Positions 17,201 to 24,657 of a stretch of DNA of 48,715 nucleotides are shown piece after piece. A program made the position numbers and the translations under genes. A model generated the notes under the pieces. That model was not told where the DNA came from, searched no databases, and saw nothing but the letters and a program-made list of their open reading frames with translations. The stretch spans positions 1 to 48,715 of the forward strand of contig PMMM01000040.1 in assembly GCA_003162245.1 (NCBI GenBank). The letters are read 5' to 3'. The stretch's first letter is position 1; each line of letters starts with the position of its first letter. Source of the stretch: Phycisphaerales bacterium. GTDB taxonomy: Bacteria; Planctomycetota; Phycisphaerae; UBA1845; Fen-1342.

Positions 17201-18083
17201 ACGTCCCGACCGGGAACGTGCTCAGCGGCAGGTCAACCGTCTTCGTGACGGTGTCCGAGTTCGGATCGGGATGCACGACCATCTGCGCAAACTGGACCTC
17301 GTCCCCGCTCTTGTTCGGGTCCGGATCGAGCAGAATGGTCAGCGTGACCGGCGAGTTGTCATGGATCGTGATCGTCACCGCCCAGTTCTGGTCGCGGTTG
17401 AGCAGGTCGTCCGTGGTCGGGATGTCCCAGGTCGCCGTGGGCGATACCGAGTCCACCGAGATCGTGCCGGGCGCGTAGCGCAGAACCTGCGTACCGTCTC
17501 CGGCGGTCACACGCACGCCGAGCACGAAGCGTCCCAGCCCGTGCGTCAGGAGCCCCCGATCGACCGTCTCCTGGGCGTCGAACGTGACGCTGTTGTTGCC
17601 CGCCGCCGCGGTGATGGACCGCGACAGCACCGGGTTTCCGTCGGCGACGCCGTCTTGGTTGTCGTCCCGCGCGACCACCAGATCGGTCTCGCCCAGCGTG
17701 GTTCCAGGACCGAGGCTGATGAGAAACTGGACCGTGACCGAGGCTGTGGGCCGCAACACCTGGGAGGCGAACGGTTCGCTCACGCGCAGAAACACCGAGT
17801 TCACGGACGACGCCGGCGTCGTGTTGCCTGTCGCTCCCGTCGCTCCCGTGGGTCCGGTCGTGCCGCCCGTCTGCTGCTGGTCGGGGACCGGCAGGGTCAC
17901 CGGCCGGTCACCGCCGGGGAGTGACGGTCCGGTCGGACCCGACACGGTCGTTGTTTGGTTCGGTTCGGTGCTTGCCTGCCCGGGCGTCTGGGCGACTGGA
18001 CAGCCTCCCAGAATCGTGATACAGACAAGTGCCGCCGTCAGGAATGTAGCGAGAAGTGGGCCACCGAAGGATTTCGGACTCAT
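14217..18083 (-). CDS. FG-GAP repeat (integrin-alpha-like) lipoprotein
   Basis: A very large exported lipoprotein, 1288 aa. ATG 18083 has GGAGG nine bases upstream. The signal peptide ends in the lipobox ILGGC, and a short collagen-like stretch follows (GPTGATGATG near residues 65-75). Six calcium-binding FG-GAP-type motifs are seen: PDINGDGFDDF (about residue 372), PDMDGDGLPDL (461), GDIDGDGITDF (992), GDFNGDGFDDV (1072), GDVDGDGFGDI (1143) and GDLDGDGRGDI (1248). This suggests a beta-propeller split by a long middle insertion (about 500-950) rich in DPN/DPNDPN sequences. Such proteins are surface-exposed and may bind polymers or other cells. A longer start at 18251 is rejected because it precedes the signal peptide. 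Its promoter candidate is at 18169-18197. Confidence 0.88.
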   Translation of the reverse strand: MSPKSFGGPLLATFLTAALVCITILGGCPVAQTPGQASTEPNQTTTVSGPTGPSLPGGDRPVTLPVPDQQQTGGTTGPTGATGATGNTTPASSVNSVFLRVSEPFASQVLRPTASVTVQFLISLGPGTTLGETDLVVARDDNQDGVADGNPVLSRSITAAAGNNSVTFDAQETVDRGLLTHGLGRFVLGVRVTAGDGTQVLRYAPGTISVDSVSPTATWDIPTTDDLLNRDQNWAVTITIHDNSPVTLTILLDPDPNKSGDEVQFAQMVVHPDPNSDTVTKTVDLPLSTFPVGTYYYYYSVTDGIDPIASGYALKPNGQRARLELTDRLIGTFDLNQLDPLSNPNGNTGVLSKGAILQGFNFNDLAGSAMTGVPDINGDGFDDFVIVSRFGKPRLESVQGIGYGEAYLILGQAGRLRAPKRLNAVGSLTPSGIQGLVFTGIRCPRTTTWTEGISDVTYVPDMDGDGLPDLVFSFPRTESITLAGNPWQPSSSAPYSSGMGSLEYDPARDLADTVDLPDPNNPGSFLQQRSDFEVTVDGQTWLKNRTQFTRGGIVICSSSNAMFKSPTRLGTRGDRIIDLHEVGQMFSDMLRAEQFPRIVDTTASTDTCFDCIHDPNVAETDTCGDPNDGKETAYENLTVTWETMLNDQGPVGFDNWITNWNLRDPRNPPAANMTLSSVSLPTILTSYLKDANSPCGDTHCFVQNLWDAASPCLFLGPSSLGALRGAMYWEPGMSQDILPGFYAYTGFYGKGSVNVSTWDTTVGARVLGQAVDDKFGTAVTSDGTWLYIIAPGHSASQVDVPRLGLPPDGKRTLSGTVYQYRIATPGYVGGPTRSQLWIEPGNRRAPDPNNLAADPNDPNTFISVPIRFPYVDAQISDATDVGMPVPHTYVIKDMDYGRANDVLWLQEWVDLGNTPESFPGPVRQLDYTLATTGCAQALQVTTAVTAGLPSSARCDSPIWTVPTLVYSDLVSRTRQIVGPHAGARISSARTVGDIDGDGITDFAVGSPDVRQNFDPNGPVLGGIFIVYGRPTGLEGDYLLEELAYDLFHPNRLAGVFLQGDPPNSQLARVFDAAGDFNGDGFDDVIVGNEIASSNAGEAIVLLGSPTLQSPAGGWTIQAAVNANVAIRFTGENANDRAGANVSRAGDVDGDGFGDILIAAPGAATGKGIVYLIYGSARYTDPNSPRTISLSKVGTFDVPGVKFTGRATGDALGGGSLTYGDGVGGNPNGAVYLNPDHTPVTVYSRGVTAIGDLDGDGRGDIALSAMLANALGRYHSGEVYIIYGRGDPH

Positions 18084-18168
18084 GAACGGAAACCTCCGTT
18101 TCGGCACGCCATTCACCAACGATGGACCGACAGCGCCGACCGCGCGCCGGCCCACTTTGCCCCGGCTA

Positions 18169-18197
18169 ATACTAGATGGAAACAGGTGTCGCGTCAA
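18169..18197 (-). promoter_or_regulatory. Candidate sigma70-type promoter for the FG-GAP lipoprotein
   Basis: Minus-strand TTGACG (18192-18197) and TAGTAT (18169-18174) with a 17-bp spacer. Transcription would start near 18162, giving a leader of about 80 nt before ATG 18083. It lies in the 294-bp region between this gene and the divergent DUF1015 gene. Confidence 0.5.
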
Positions 18198-18377
18198 TTT
18201 CGCCATCCGTGGTTCGGGAGCGGTACTGGGCCGACGGTCGCGGGATCGCATATCGGCCCGAATTTAACCCATTTTGAACTGCCGCTGCGCAGCGCCGATT
18301 CCGGTCCTTCCTGCCGGCAACAGGCCCGGCGCCGTGCTGCCCGTCCGAGGAGTTCGACGCCGGCAAGTAGGATCAGT

Positions 18378-19670
18378 ATGAGCATCATCCAGCCGTTCCC
18401 TGCCATCCGTTATGCCCCCCCGGAGCGTAACTGCGACATCTCCGCCCGGCTCGCCCCGCCTTACGACGTCCTCGATCAGACCGGGAAAGACACCCTGCTC
18501 GCCCGCGATCCGAAGAACTTCGTCAAGATCGACCTCCCGCACATGCCGCCCAAATCGGCCGGCCCGCCGACCGCCTACGCCGCGGCCCATAGCACGCTGC
18601 GCCAGTGGCTCGAGGACGGAACGATGGTCCGCGACCACCGGCCGCAGATCTACGTCTACCACCAGAAGTACCGCCATGCGGGCACCGAGTACGTCCGCAA
18701 GATGTTTTTCGCGCGGCTGCGGCTCGAACCGTTCGGGACCGGCGGCGTTTTCCCGCACGAGCGGACGTTCGGCGGACCCAAGGAGGACCGTCTCGCGCTC
18801 ACTCAGGCCACCCAGGCGAATCTGAGTCCGATCTTCGGGCTGTACGAGGACGCGGCGAACGCGGTCAGCCGGCGGCTTGAGGAGGGCCTGCCCACTCGCC
18901 CGCTTGCCAAGGGGACGCTCGACGGCGTGGAGAACTACTTGTGGGGCGTTGACGATCCCGGCCGAATCGCCGCGGTCGCCGAGTTGATGAAACCCAAGGC
19001 GATCTACATCGCCGATGGGCACCATCGCTACGGCACCGGCTTGCTGTACCGCGATTGGCTGGTTCGGCAGCAGGGCCAACTGCCCGATAATAACCCTGTC
19101 AATTACGTTCTGTGCGTGTTCTGTGCGATGGAGGACCCGGGGCTGCTGATCCTCCCGACGCACCGCGTGCTGGCCGGCGTGAAGGTCGGTGCCGACCTGC
19201 TGGCCGGCGATGCGAATCTGGACGTGCAGCCGCTGGCCGCGAAGGGGCCCGACGAGGTCTTGAAGAGCTTGGTCAAGCTCGGCCCGCAGGCGATCGGCTG
19301 CTTTGACGCGGCCAGCGGACGGTACGTGGCCGTCCGCCCGCGTTCCCCGGACATCCTCGATAGCCTGGAGCCCGACCGCAGCCCGGCCTGGCGCCGCCTC
19401 GGCCTTGCCTTTCTCCATGCCTACCTGCTGGACCGCGTCGTGTCGCCCAAGCTTTGCGGCGGGAAGGAGCCGGCGATCCAATACATCAAGACGGCCGCCG
19501 ACGCCGTCCGCGCTGCCAGCGACGGCCAGGGCACGGTGTTCCTGCTCCAGCCCACGACGATGGAGGAGCTGCGCGGCGTGTGCGGGGCGGGCGACCTGAT
19601 GCCGCAAAAGAGTACCTACTTCTTCCCGAAACTGGCCAGCGGGCTGGTGATCAACCCGCTGTCGGAGTAG
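18378..19670 (+). CDS. DUF1015 family protein
   Basis: A 430-aa cytoplasmic protein of the DUF1015 family, widespread in bacteria and archaea, with no established biochemical activity known to me. Family hallmarks are the N-terminal PPYDVLD, NFVKIDLP, VYHQKYRHAG, the central FPHERTFGGPKEDRL, and IYIADGHHRYGTGLLYRDW, which is the most conserved block. Length is normal for the family. The start chosen is ATG 18378 (MSIIQPFPAIRY), since DUF1015 proteins begin just before this segment; the frame is open far upstream but reads as non-protein. The cobalamin adenosyltransferase gene follows after 82 bp on the same strand. Confidence 0.92.
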   Translation: MSIIQPFPAIRYAPPERNCDISARLAPPYDVLDQTGKDTLLARDPKNFVKIDLPHMPPKSAGPPTAYAAAHSTLRQWLEDGTMVRDHRPQIYVYHQKYRHAGTEYVRKMFFARLRLEPFGTGGVFPHERTFGGPKEDRLALTQATQANLSPIFGLYEDAANAVSRRLEEGLPTRPLAKGTLDGVENYLWGVDDPGRIAAVAELMKPKAIYIADGHHRYGTGLLYRDWLVRQQGQLPDNNPVNYVLCVFCAMEDPGLLILPTHRVLAGVKVGADLLAGDANLDVQPLAAKGPDEVLKSLVKLGPQAIGCFDAASGRYVAVRPRSPDILDSLEPDRSPAWRRLGLAFLHAYLLDRVVSPKLCGGKEPAIQYIKTAADAVRAASDGQGTVFLLQPTTMEELRGVCGAGDLMPQKSTYFFPKLASGLVINPLSE

Positions 19671-19752
19671 CGTCGCCTATCGCGGTAGCGTCGCCCCCCG
19701 TGGGCGACGTAGGAATCGACGGGCTCGACGTGCGCCGCCACGGAGACCGCGT

Positions 19753-20316
19753 ATGCCACGCATCACCAAGGTCTACACGCGTTCCGGCGATGACGGCACG
19801 ACCGCGCTCGGCGACGGCCAGCGCGTCCCGAAAAGCGCGCCGCGCATCCGCGCCTACGGTACCGTCGACGAGCTCAACGCGCAGCTCGGCGTCGTGCTCG
19901 CAGCCGGTATCGCCAGCGAGTTCGCCACGCCGCTGCGCCGAATCCAGAATGAGCTGTTCCACCTCGGGGCCGAGCTCTGCATTCCAGAGGCGAGCCAGCA
20001 GAAGCACCCTGGCCCGCGGATCGAGGCCCGACACGTCGAGGCGCTGGAGCGGCTGATGGATCAGTTGAGCGCACAACTGGAGCCACTCAAGAACTTCGTC
20101 CTCCCGGGCGGCACGCCGGTCGCCGCCCAATTGCACGTGGCCCGCACCGTCTGCCGCCGCGCGGAGCGCGAGGTCGCGGCGCTGTCGCAGGCGGAACCCG
20201 TGGACCCCGAGGCAATCAAGTACCTGAACCGGCTTTCGGATGCACTGTTCGTGATGGCCCGGTGCGACAACCGGCACGCCGGCCGCGACGAACCGCTGTG
20301 GGACAGCCGGGCCTAG
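19753..20316 (+). CDS. PduO-type cob(I)alamin adenosyltransferase
   Basis: Transfers the 5'-deoxyadenosyl group of ATP to cob(I)alamin, making coenzyme B12. The 187-aa protein shows the PduO ATP-binding N-terminus TRSGDDGTTALGDGQRVPK, then YGTVDELNAQLG, the helix LPGGTPVAAQLHVARTVCRRAER, and YLNRLSDALFVMAR, all in the usual order and spacing. Length matches the single-domain family. There is no obvious ribosome site directly before ATG 19753, but the family N-terminus supports it. It converges with the broken gene at 20337, 20 bp away. No other cobalamin gene is in the window, so it probably serves salvage or a distant B12-dependent enzyme. Confidence 0.95.
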   Translation: MPRITKVYTRSGDDGTTALGDGQRVPKSAPRIRAYGTVDELNAQLGVVLAAGIASEFATPLRRIQNELFHLGAELCIPEASQQKHPGPRIEARHVEALERLMDQLSAQLEPLKNFVLPGGTPVAAQLHVARTVCRRAEREVAALSQAEPVDPEAIKYLNRLSDALFVMARCDNRHAGRDEPLWDSRA

Positions 20317-20336
20317 GAGCACGCCGCGACCGGCGG

Positions 20337-20945
20337 TTACTCGTGGGCGTCGCGCGGTTTTTCCGCCGCGTCTCTGGGGGGCGCCGTCCGCTGCGGTTTT
20401 TCGAGGAACCGCGCGAGGGCGTCGAGCGACGCCTGGGCCAAGTCCCCCTCGCCGCCTGCCCGAAACGAGTTGCTTTCGGTCTTGACCAGTGCATCCCCCA
20501 CGAGCTCGTCCCCGGCGTGCATCTGCACGCGCGCCAGCAGCAAGGCCCCGCTCAACAGGCCCTTCCCCTGGAAATAGAGTACCTCACTGTCGATCTTCAG
20601 GCTCGGCTCGCCGCCGGCGTACGACCGCTTCAGCCGGAATGCGACCTGATTTGCGGACCGATCATAGGCCCGCAGCACCTCCGGCGGGCAGATCCGCGAA
20701 CCGACCGTCGTAGTGGCCGGCGTGAACTCCACGCTCTGATCGAGAATCTGCCGGATTGCTGTGGCGACGATCCCGCCGGGCAGGTTGGCGCATTCGTGCT
20801 CGATGCGGCTAAAGGTCGTCGCCCCGGCGCGCGCCGCCACGCTTAGCGAATCCCGGCCAGGTTCCGCTACTATTCCAGCGCGTTGCGAAGTTCGGCATGA
20901 TCGGGCCGGTGATCTCTTCGACGACGATCTCGGATATGATCAGGC
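20337..20945 (-). pseudogene. Broken gene, 5'-truncated by an IS21 remnant and frameshifted
   Basis: Not recognised. From about 20840 to the stop at 20337 a clean 167-codon frame reads as a normal globular protein: VLRAYDRSANQVAFRLKRSY, then YFQGKGLLSGALLLARVQMH, then KTESNSFRAGGEGDLAQASL. It has no signal peptide, although all nearby minus-strand genes encode lipoproteins. Upstream, a second frame (about 20945-20865) has a plausible stretch RLIISEIVVEEITGPIMPNF before it degenerates, as if one gene had shifted frame near 20850. Beyond 20945 the sequence is IS21-like. The simplest reading is a gene that lost its 5' end to the insertion and then gained an indel; a short expressed product from GTG 20840 cannot be excluded. 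Confidence 0.5.
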
Positions 20946-21192
20946 GCCCCGACCCGGCGTGTCGTTTGACCGTGGCGCGTTTGAGCTGGCCGTTCACCCC
21001 ACCCCAGCCCGTTGCATTCAACGGGCTTCTGACGCAGGTGGTAGCTGCGGCCGGCGATCGTTAGCACGTCCGCATGGTGCGGGAAGCGATCCAGGATCGC
21101 AGTGGCCATGGGCACATGGCCGAGCAGCTTACCCCAGTCCTCCAGCGGCCGATTGCTGGTCACGATCGTCGCGCGGAACCGGACGACTCGGG
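20946..21192 (-). mobile_element. istB: IS21-family remnant: C-terminal end of IstB transposition helper
   Basis: The frame beginning at about 21190 reads RFRATIVTSNRPLEDWGKLL and continues ATAILDRFPHHADV and IAGRSYHLR. This is the C-terminal sensor part of IstB, the AAA+ ATPase helper of IS21 elements. Walker A and B motifs, istA and the left end are all missing, so the element is dead. It directly abuts the stop codon of the CsgG-like gene (21193). After the coding remnant, about 21000-20946 looks like terminal IS sequence, but the exact right end and any target duplication were not determined. Confidence 0.8.
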
Positions 21193-22305
21193 CTACTCCC
21201 GCTCCACGCGGTCGCCGCGGCTCGGCTCCGCCGTTCGTGTGACCACCTTGGCCACGGACATGAGCGGTTCGACGCGGGTGATCTCCACGACGCCCGCTTC
21301 CTGCTCGTCGCGACCGATTACCTGGCCGGCGGCGTTGCGGACGACCTTGCCCTGCGACAGATAGCGGAAGCGCTGCCCGATCTCGACGCCGTCATTAGAA
21401 CCGAGGTCGAGGAACACGCGGTCATGCTCCACGTAGGCAATGCGCGGCGGTTCGGCGAGGTCGATGCACTGGTCCGCCAAGTCTTCGACGGCGTCCCGCA
21501 GCGCATCCAGCCGGGTGGCGCCGATGCCGAACGCGTCGGCGGCAATCTCGCTGGTGCGCACGTTGTACAGGCTCAGATACGCCCCGTACGGGTACTCGGC
21601 CCGCATTTCACGGACGCGGGCCTTCTGCAGACGCATCCACCACAAATCGTCCAGACGCCCGCGCGCTTGCCCAGCGTCCGGGGCAAAGATGCGCTCCGAA
21701 AGCGCGGGGCCGTATTCGTCGTACTCCGGCGGCGGGGTGATCGAGTCCTTAAAAGAACGGTCCTCGTTGCGGCCCAGGGAGCCCTCCAGCAGATACTGGA
21801 CGGACATGATCTCGCCGACTTCCGGGCTCGTGTCCCGATTCACGTAATCGGACTGACCAAACTGGATTTCCCGCAGAATGTCCAGGATGCGGTCGCGCTC
21901 GACCACGACGAAAGCGCCGGTCTCCAGCAACTCGCGCTTCAGCATCGCGCGGGAGCGGATATCCAGCCCAAACGGCTTTTCCTCGCGCGGCGAGCGCGCA
22001 TTGATCGTCTGAACATTGATCTCCACGTGCGGCGCGCTCTCGGGCGAGCGTTCCGCACCGAACGGCACGTCGTCGAGGGCTTTGTCAGAGGCAAAGCGCG
22101 CCAGCGCGACCACCGGCTTACGCCGCAGCTTCCGCTCGGACCTCTGTACCGCCCGCGGCGAATCAAGCGCGCGCTGCGGGCGGGAGCTCGGCGGCGGCGG
22201 AGCTGGCGCGCTGGCCACCTCCTGCCGTGGCTCGCTGCACGCGCCGAGGATAGCCAGGAGCCCGAGCGCGAGTAGCACTCGCCAACCGGATCGTGTGTTG
22301 TTCAT
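21193..22305 (-). CDS. CsgG-like curli/secretin-type lipoprotein
   Basis: A 370-aa lipoprotein (signal peptide with lipobox LLAILGAC; GGAGGAG before ATG 22305). After a Pro/Ala-rich linker the region from about residue 60 to 240 resembles CsgG/HfaB: KPVVALARFASD, then LKRELLETGAFVVVERDRILDIL, then VQYLLEGSLGRN. The C-terminal third (ADQCIDL ... VFLDLGSNDGVEIGQRF ... VVEITRVEPLMSVAKVV) resembles the FlgT-type C-terminal domain often fused to these proteins. CsgG itself forms an outer-membrane pore; whether this member does is unknown, since many planctomycete CsgG-like proteins are not linked to curli and no csgA/csgB is present here. It is the last gene of the five-lipoprotein operon and its stop touches the IS21 remnant. 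Confidence 0.75.
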   Translation of the reverse strand: MNNTRSGWRVLLALGLLAILGACSEPRQEVASAPAPPPPSSRPQRALDSPRAVQRSERKLRRKPVVALARFASDKALDDVPFGAERSPESAPHVEINVQTINARSPREEKPFGLDIRSRAMLKRELLETGAFVVVERDRILDILREIQFGQSDYVNRDTSPEVGEIMSVQYLLEGSLGRNEDRSFKDSITPPPEYDEYGPALSERIFAPDAGQARGRLDDLWWMRLQKARVREMRAEYPYGAYLSLYNVRTSEIAADAFGIGATRLDALRDAVEDLADQCIDLAEPPRIAYVEHDRVFLDLGSNDGVEIGQRFRYLSQGKVVRNAAGQVIGRDEQEAGVVEITRVEPLMSVAKVVTRTAEPSRGDRVERE

Positions 22306-22320
22306 GATTGCTCCTCCGCC

Positions 22321-22740
22321 TTATGGCTTGGGTTCGGATTCCTTGGGGTCACGGATCAAGACCATGTAGTCGCGCACCTGCGATCCGAGGCTGCGGACTT
22401 CGAACGTCTCGACCGTGCGGGCGGTGCACAGGAACGGCTCCCAGTTCGTCTTCTCGACTTCGAGACCCTGTTCGTCGGTGAAGACCGTGCGGATGTCCAC
22501 CCAGATGTCGTCGTGGGTTTTGTTGTGCAGCGCAAGCCGGACGCGCAGCAGCCCCGAAGGCTCACGATCGACGACGGCCTTGTCCACCGCGATGAGCGGG
22601 CGAATCTTGCGGCTCTCCACCTGGACGCGGGTACGTTCCTGGTATGGCTGGTCCTTGTCGTCGACGGGCATGCGATGCGTGTGGGCACACCCGAGCAGTC
22701 CGCCGACCAACAGCATGAATGAAAACAGCATCGTGCGCAT
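22321..22740 (-). CDS. YcfL-like lipoprotein (DUF1425)
   Basis: A 139-aa lipoprotein with signal peptide and lipobox LLGC, and AGGAGA before ATG 22740. The mature part has the DUF1425 pattern: LRVRLALHNKTHDDIWVDIRTVFTDEQGLEVEKTNWEPF, a two-sheet beta domain. In Enterobacteria ycfL is adjacent to lpoB (ycfM), and the same neighbourhood occurs here with lpoB two genes upstream, which supports the call. Its role is not established; it may assist cell-wall synthesis regulation with LpoB. It is 15 bp upstream of the CsgG-like gene. Confidence 0.78.
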   Translation of the reverse strand: MRTMLFSFMLLVGGLLGCAHTHRMPVDDKDQPYQERTRVQVESRKIRPLIAVDKAVVDREPSGLLRVRLALHNKTHDDIWVDIRTVFTDEQGLEVEKTNWEPFLCTARTVETFEVRSLGSQVRDYMVLIRDPKESEPKP

Positions 22741-22749
22741 AGTCTTCTC

Positions 22750-23229
22750 CTAGCCGCCGGTGCCCGGCGTGGCAGGGGCGGTGGCAGTTGGTTGTCCGGC
22801 GACGCGGCCGGTGACGATTTCTTCGTAATTGCGGGTGCCCGGCGTGGGCGGCGCCATGCAATGCCCGCCCCGGGTGACGTGGGGGCCGAACTCGCACTGG
22901 TTATTGCAGTGTCGGTGGTCCAGCGCGGTCTTGATGCCCCTCTCGTCATACTGCGCGAGCACTTCGTCCATGCCCATCCCGGTGAAGAACCCATCGCGCT
23001 GCCACAGTTTCAGCGTCTCTTCCGTCGGCGTACAACAGCACGTGCCGCCCAGCACCCAGGGCTTGGCCCCGGGTTGGTGCGGCACGCCATCAAAGCAGTG
23101 GGCGATCCGCACACCGTCGTGACGGATCGGCACGAACGGCGGTGGTGGTGCGGCACAGCCGACCAGCGCGCCGAGGATAAGGCCTGCGACGAGCGAGTGC
23201 CGCGCGACGGACTTACTTCTGGGCGGCAT
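22750..23229 (-). CDS. Cys-rich lipoprotein of unknown function
   Basis: A 159-aa lipoprotein with no family I recognise. It begins at ATG 23229, inside the end of the upstream TPR gene (17-bp overlap), with signal peptide and lipobox GALVGC. The mature part carries several Cys (GGTCCCT, HCNNQCEFG, GGHCM) and a His/Cys-rich stretch DHRHCNNQC, suggestive of disulfides or metal binding in the periplasm. The C-terminus is Thr/Pro/Ala-rich. It is located inside the LpoB-YcfL operon, so it probably acts with those lipoproteins. A longer start at 23262 is possible but precedes the signal peptide. Confidence 0.65.
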   Translation of the reverse strand: MPPRSKSVARHSLVAGLILGALVGCAAPPPPFVPIRHDGVRIAHCFDGVPHQPGAKPWVLGGTCCCTPTEETLKLWQRDGFFTGMGMDEVLAQYDERGIKTALDHRHCNNQCEFGPHVTRGGHCMAPPTPGTRNYEEIVTGRVAGQPTATAPATPGTGG

Positions 23230-24640
23230 CGGCCAGAGCGGCCTGGGCAAGCAGGTACGCATTACTTTCGTTCTCCTTCGTGCTCACGAGCACCACGGCC
23301 TCGTTCTCCGGCGGAACGGCGATGAAGTTGCGGTCCACGTCGAAGCGCGGCAGGTAGCTGCTATTGATGTCCGAACAACGCAGCGAAACCCGATGGAGAC
23401 CAGGCGTTACGCGGGCGGCAAAGACATGCACCTGCCCGGGCAGCACTGATACGTGGCGCGGATCAGCCGAGATATCCCACGCGCCCGCAACTAGGCCCAC
23501 GAACGGCATTCTCTTCGCCACCTGCTTCGCCAGCCACTTGGAGGCTTGTCGCTCGCGGCGAGTTTTCACGCCACGCGTCATGGCCTCGTTGTAGACGTTG
23601 CTGAGGCAGAATGCCGGGCCGGCCTTATGTCCGTCGATGTAAACGTCTACGAACTGCTCTTTGAACAGCGCTGGGGCGATCTCATCGCGATCGTGCTCGC
23701 CCCCCGCAAGGTATTTGATCGGGCCGGTTCCGAGTTCCACAACGACCACCAGGTTGGCCTGCTGCTGGAAATCCGGTTTCAGGAAGGCCTCGGGATCTTC
23801 GGCTTGCTGCTGCACGGGGTTGACCGGGGCGGCGTCCGCGAGCTGGGCGGGCAGGTCAGCCCGGGTAAGCAGCTGGGAGAGGTCCACCACGCCCTCAACC
23901 GGCTCCTTGCCCGTCGTTGCGTTCTTGTAGCAGATCGCTTCCAGCTTGATTTCTTCCTGTCGGGCGCGCTGGCGTTCCCTGCGCCACGTCTCGACTTCCT
24001 TCAGCTCTCGCGGCCGGGTGCGGATCACGCCGGCTTTTTCAAAGCAGACCCGCGCGTTGTCCGGCTCGCCGAGCTTTAGATACGTCCGGCCCAGCCAGTA
24101 ATGGCCGAGTCGGAAGTCCTCCCGGAATTCCGCGGCGTCGTCGTCGCGCGTCGCGGCAGCCAGCAGGCTCTGAAGGAAAAACACACGCGCATCCTCGTAG
24201 TTGCCTTGCTGGTAGGCGGACAGCCCGAGCTGGAAATCGAGCATGCTGCGTTCGTGCGGCTCGCCCTTAAAGAACTTGACGGCCTCGTTGCCAAGGGCCG
24301 CCATGGTCTCGCTGTCCTTATCCTCGTACTTCTGCACGGTCAGGAACGTCTCGCGCCCGATTCGGTTCGCATCGTGCACATCTCCGGCGTAGACAGCCAC
24401 GGTCGTGCCGCACATGCCCCAGAGGGCGTAATCTTTTAGATTCTTCGGGTTCTGACGGCACTCGTCCATCGCGAGCACCGCGTCGCGATAATCTGGCGAC
24501 AGGGTGTGCCGGACGCTGAGCGCCGCCGCAACGCGGTCCTTACCGGCCGGGGCACACCCGATCACGCCGCCCACAAGCAGCACGACATACCCGGCCAGGC
24601 AGACACTGGGCAGGCGCGCCTTGAACATGTAATACAACAT
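23213..24640 (-). CDS. COG3014-like TPR lipoprotein
   Basis: A 475-aa lipoprotein with lipobox VGGVIGC; start ATG 24640 with GGAGGAG six bases upstream, although an internal ATG at 24628 is equally near the signal peptide. The first 220 residues hold TPR-like helices (LDFQLGLSAYQQGNYEDARVFF, GHYWLGRTYLKLGEPDNARVCF). The second half is beta-rich (VYIDGHKAGPAFCLSNVYNEAMTRGVKTRRERQASKWLAKQV). This two-part architecture and its position beside lpoB and ycfL match the uncharacterised COG3014 family. It is 17 bp downstream of lpoB. Its function is unknown; by context it is a partner of LpoB in the outer envelope. Confidence 0.75.
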   Translation of the reverse strand: MLYYMFKARLPSVCLAGYVVLLVGGVIGCAPAGKDRVAAALSVRHTLSPDYRDAVLAMDECRQNPKNLKDYALWGMCGTTVAVYAGDVHDANRIGRETFLTVQKYEDKDSETMAALGNEAVKFFKGEPHERSMLDFQLGLSAYQQGNYEDARVFFLQSLLAAATRDDDAAEFREDFRLGHYWLGRTYLKLGEPDNARVCFEKAGVIRTRPRELKEVETWRRERQRARQEEIKLEAICYKNATTGKEPVEGVVDLSQLLTRADLPAQLADAAPVNPVQQQAEDPEAFLKPDFQQQANLVVVVELGTGPIKYLAGGEHDRDEIAPALFKEQFVDVYIDGHKAGPAFCLSNVYNEAMTRGVKTRRERQASKWLAKQVAKRMPFVGLVAGAWDISADPRHVSVLPGQVHVFAARVTPGLHRVSLRCSDINSSYLPRFDVDRNFIAVPPENEAVVLVSTKENESNAYLLAQAALADAAQK

Positions 24641-24657
24641 TGAACTCCTCCCCGCAT

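Noticed and set aside
18264-19607. 447-aa open frame on the minus strand
   Set aside because: It is antisense to the DUF1015 gene and reads as Arg/Gly/Val-rich with no motif; long chance frames are common in high-GC DNA.
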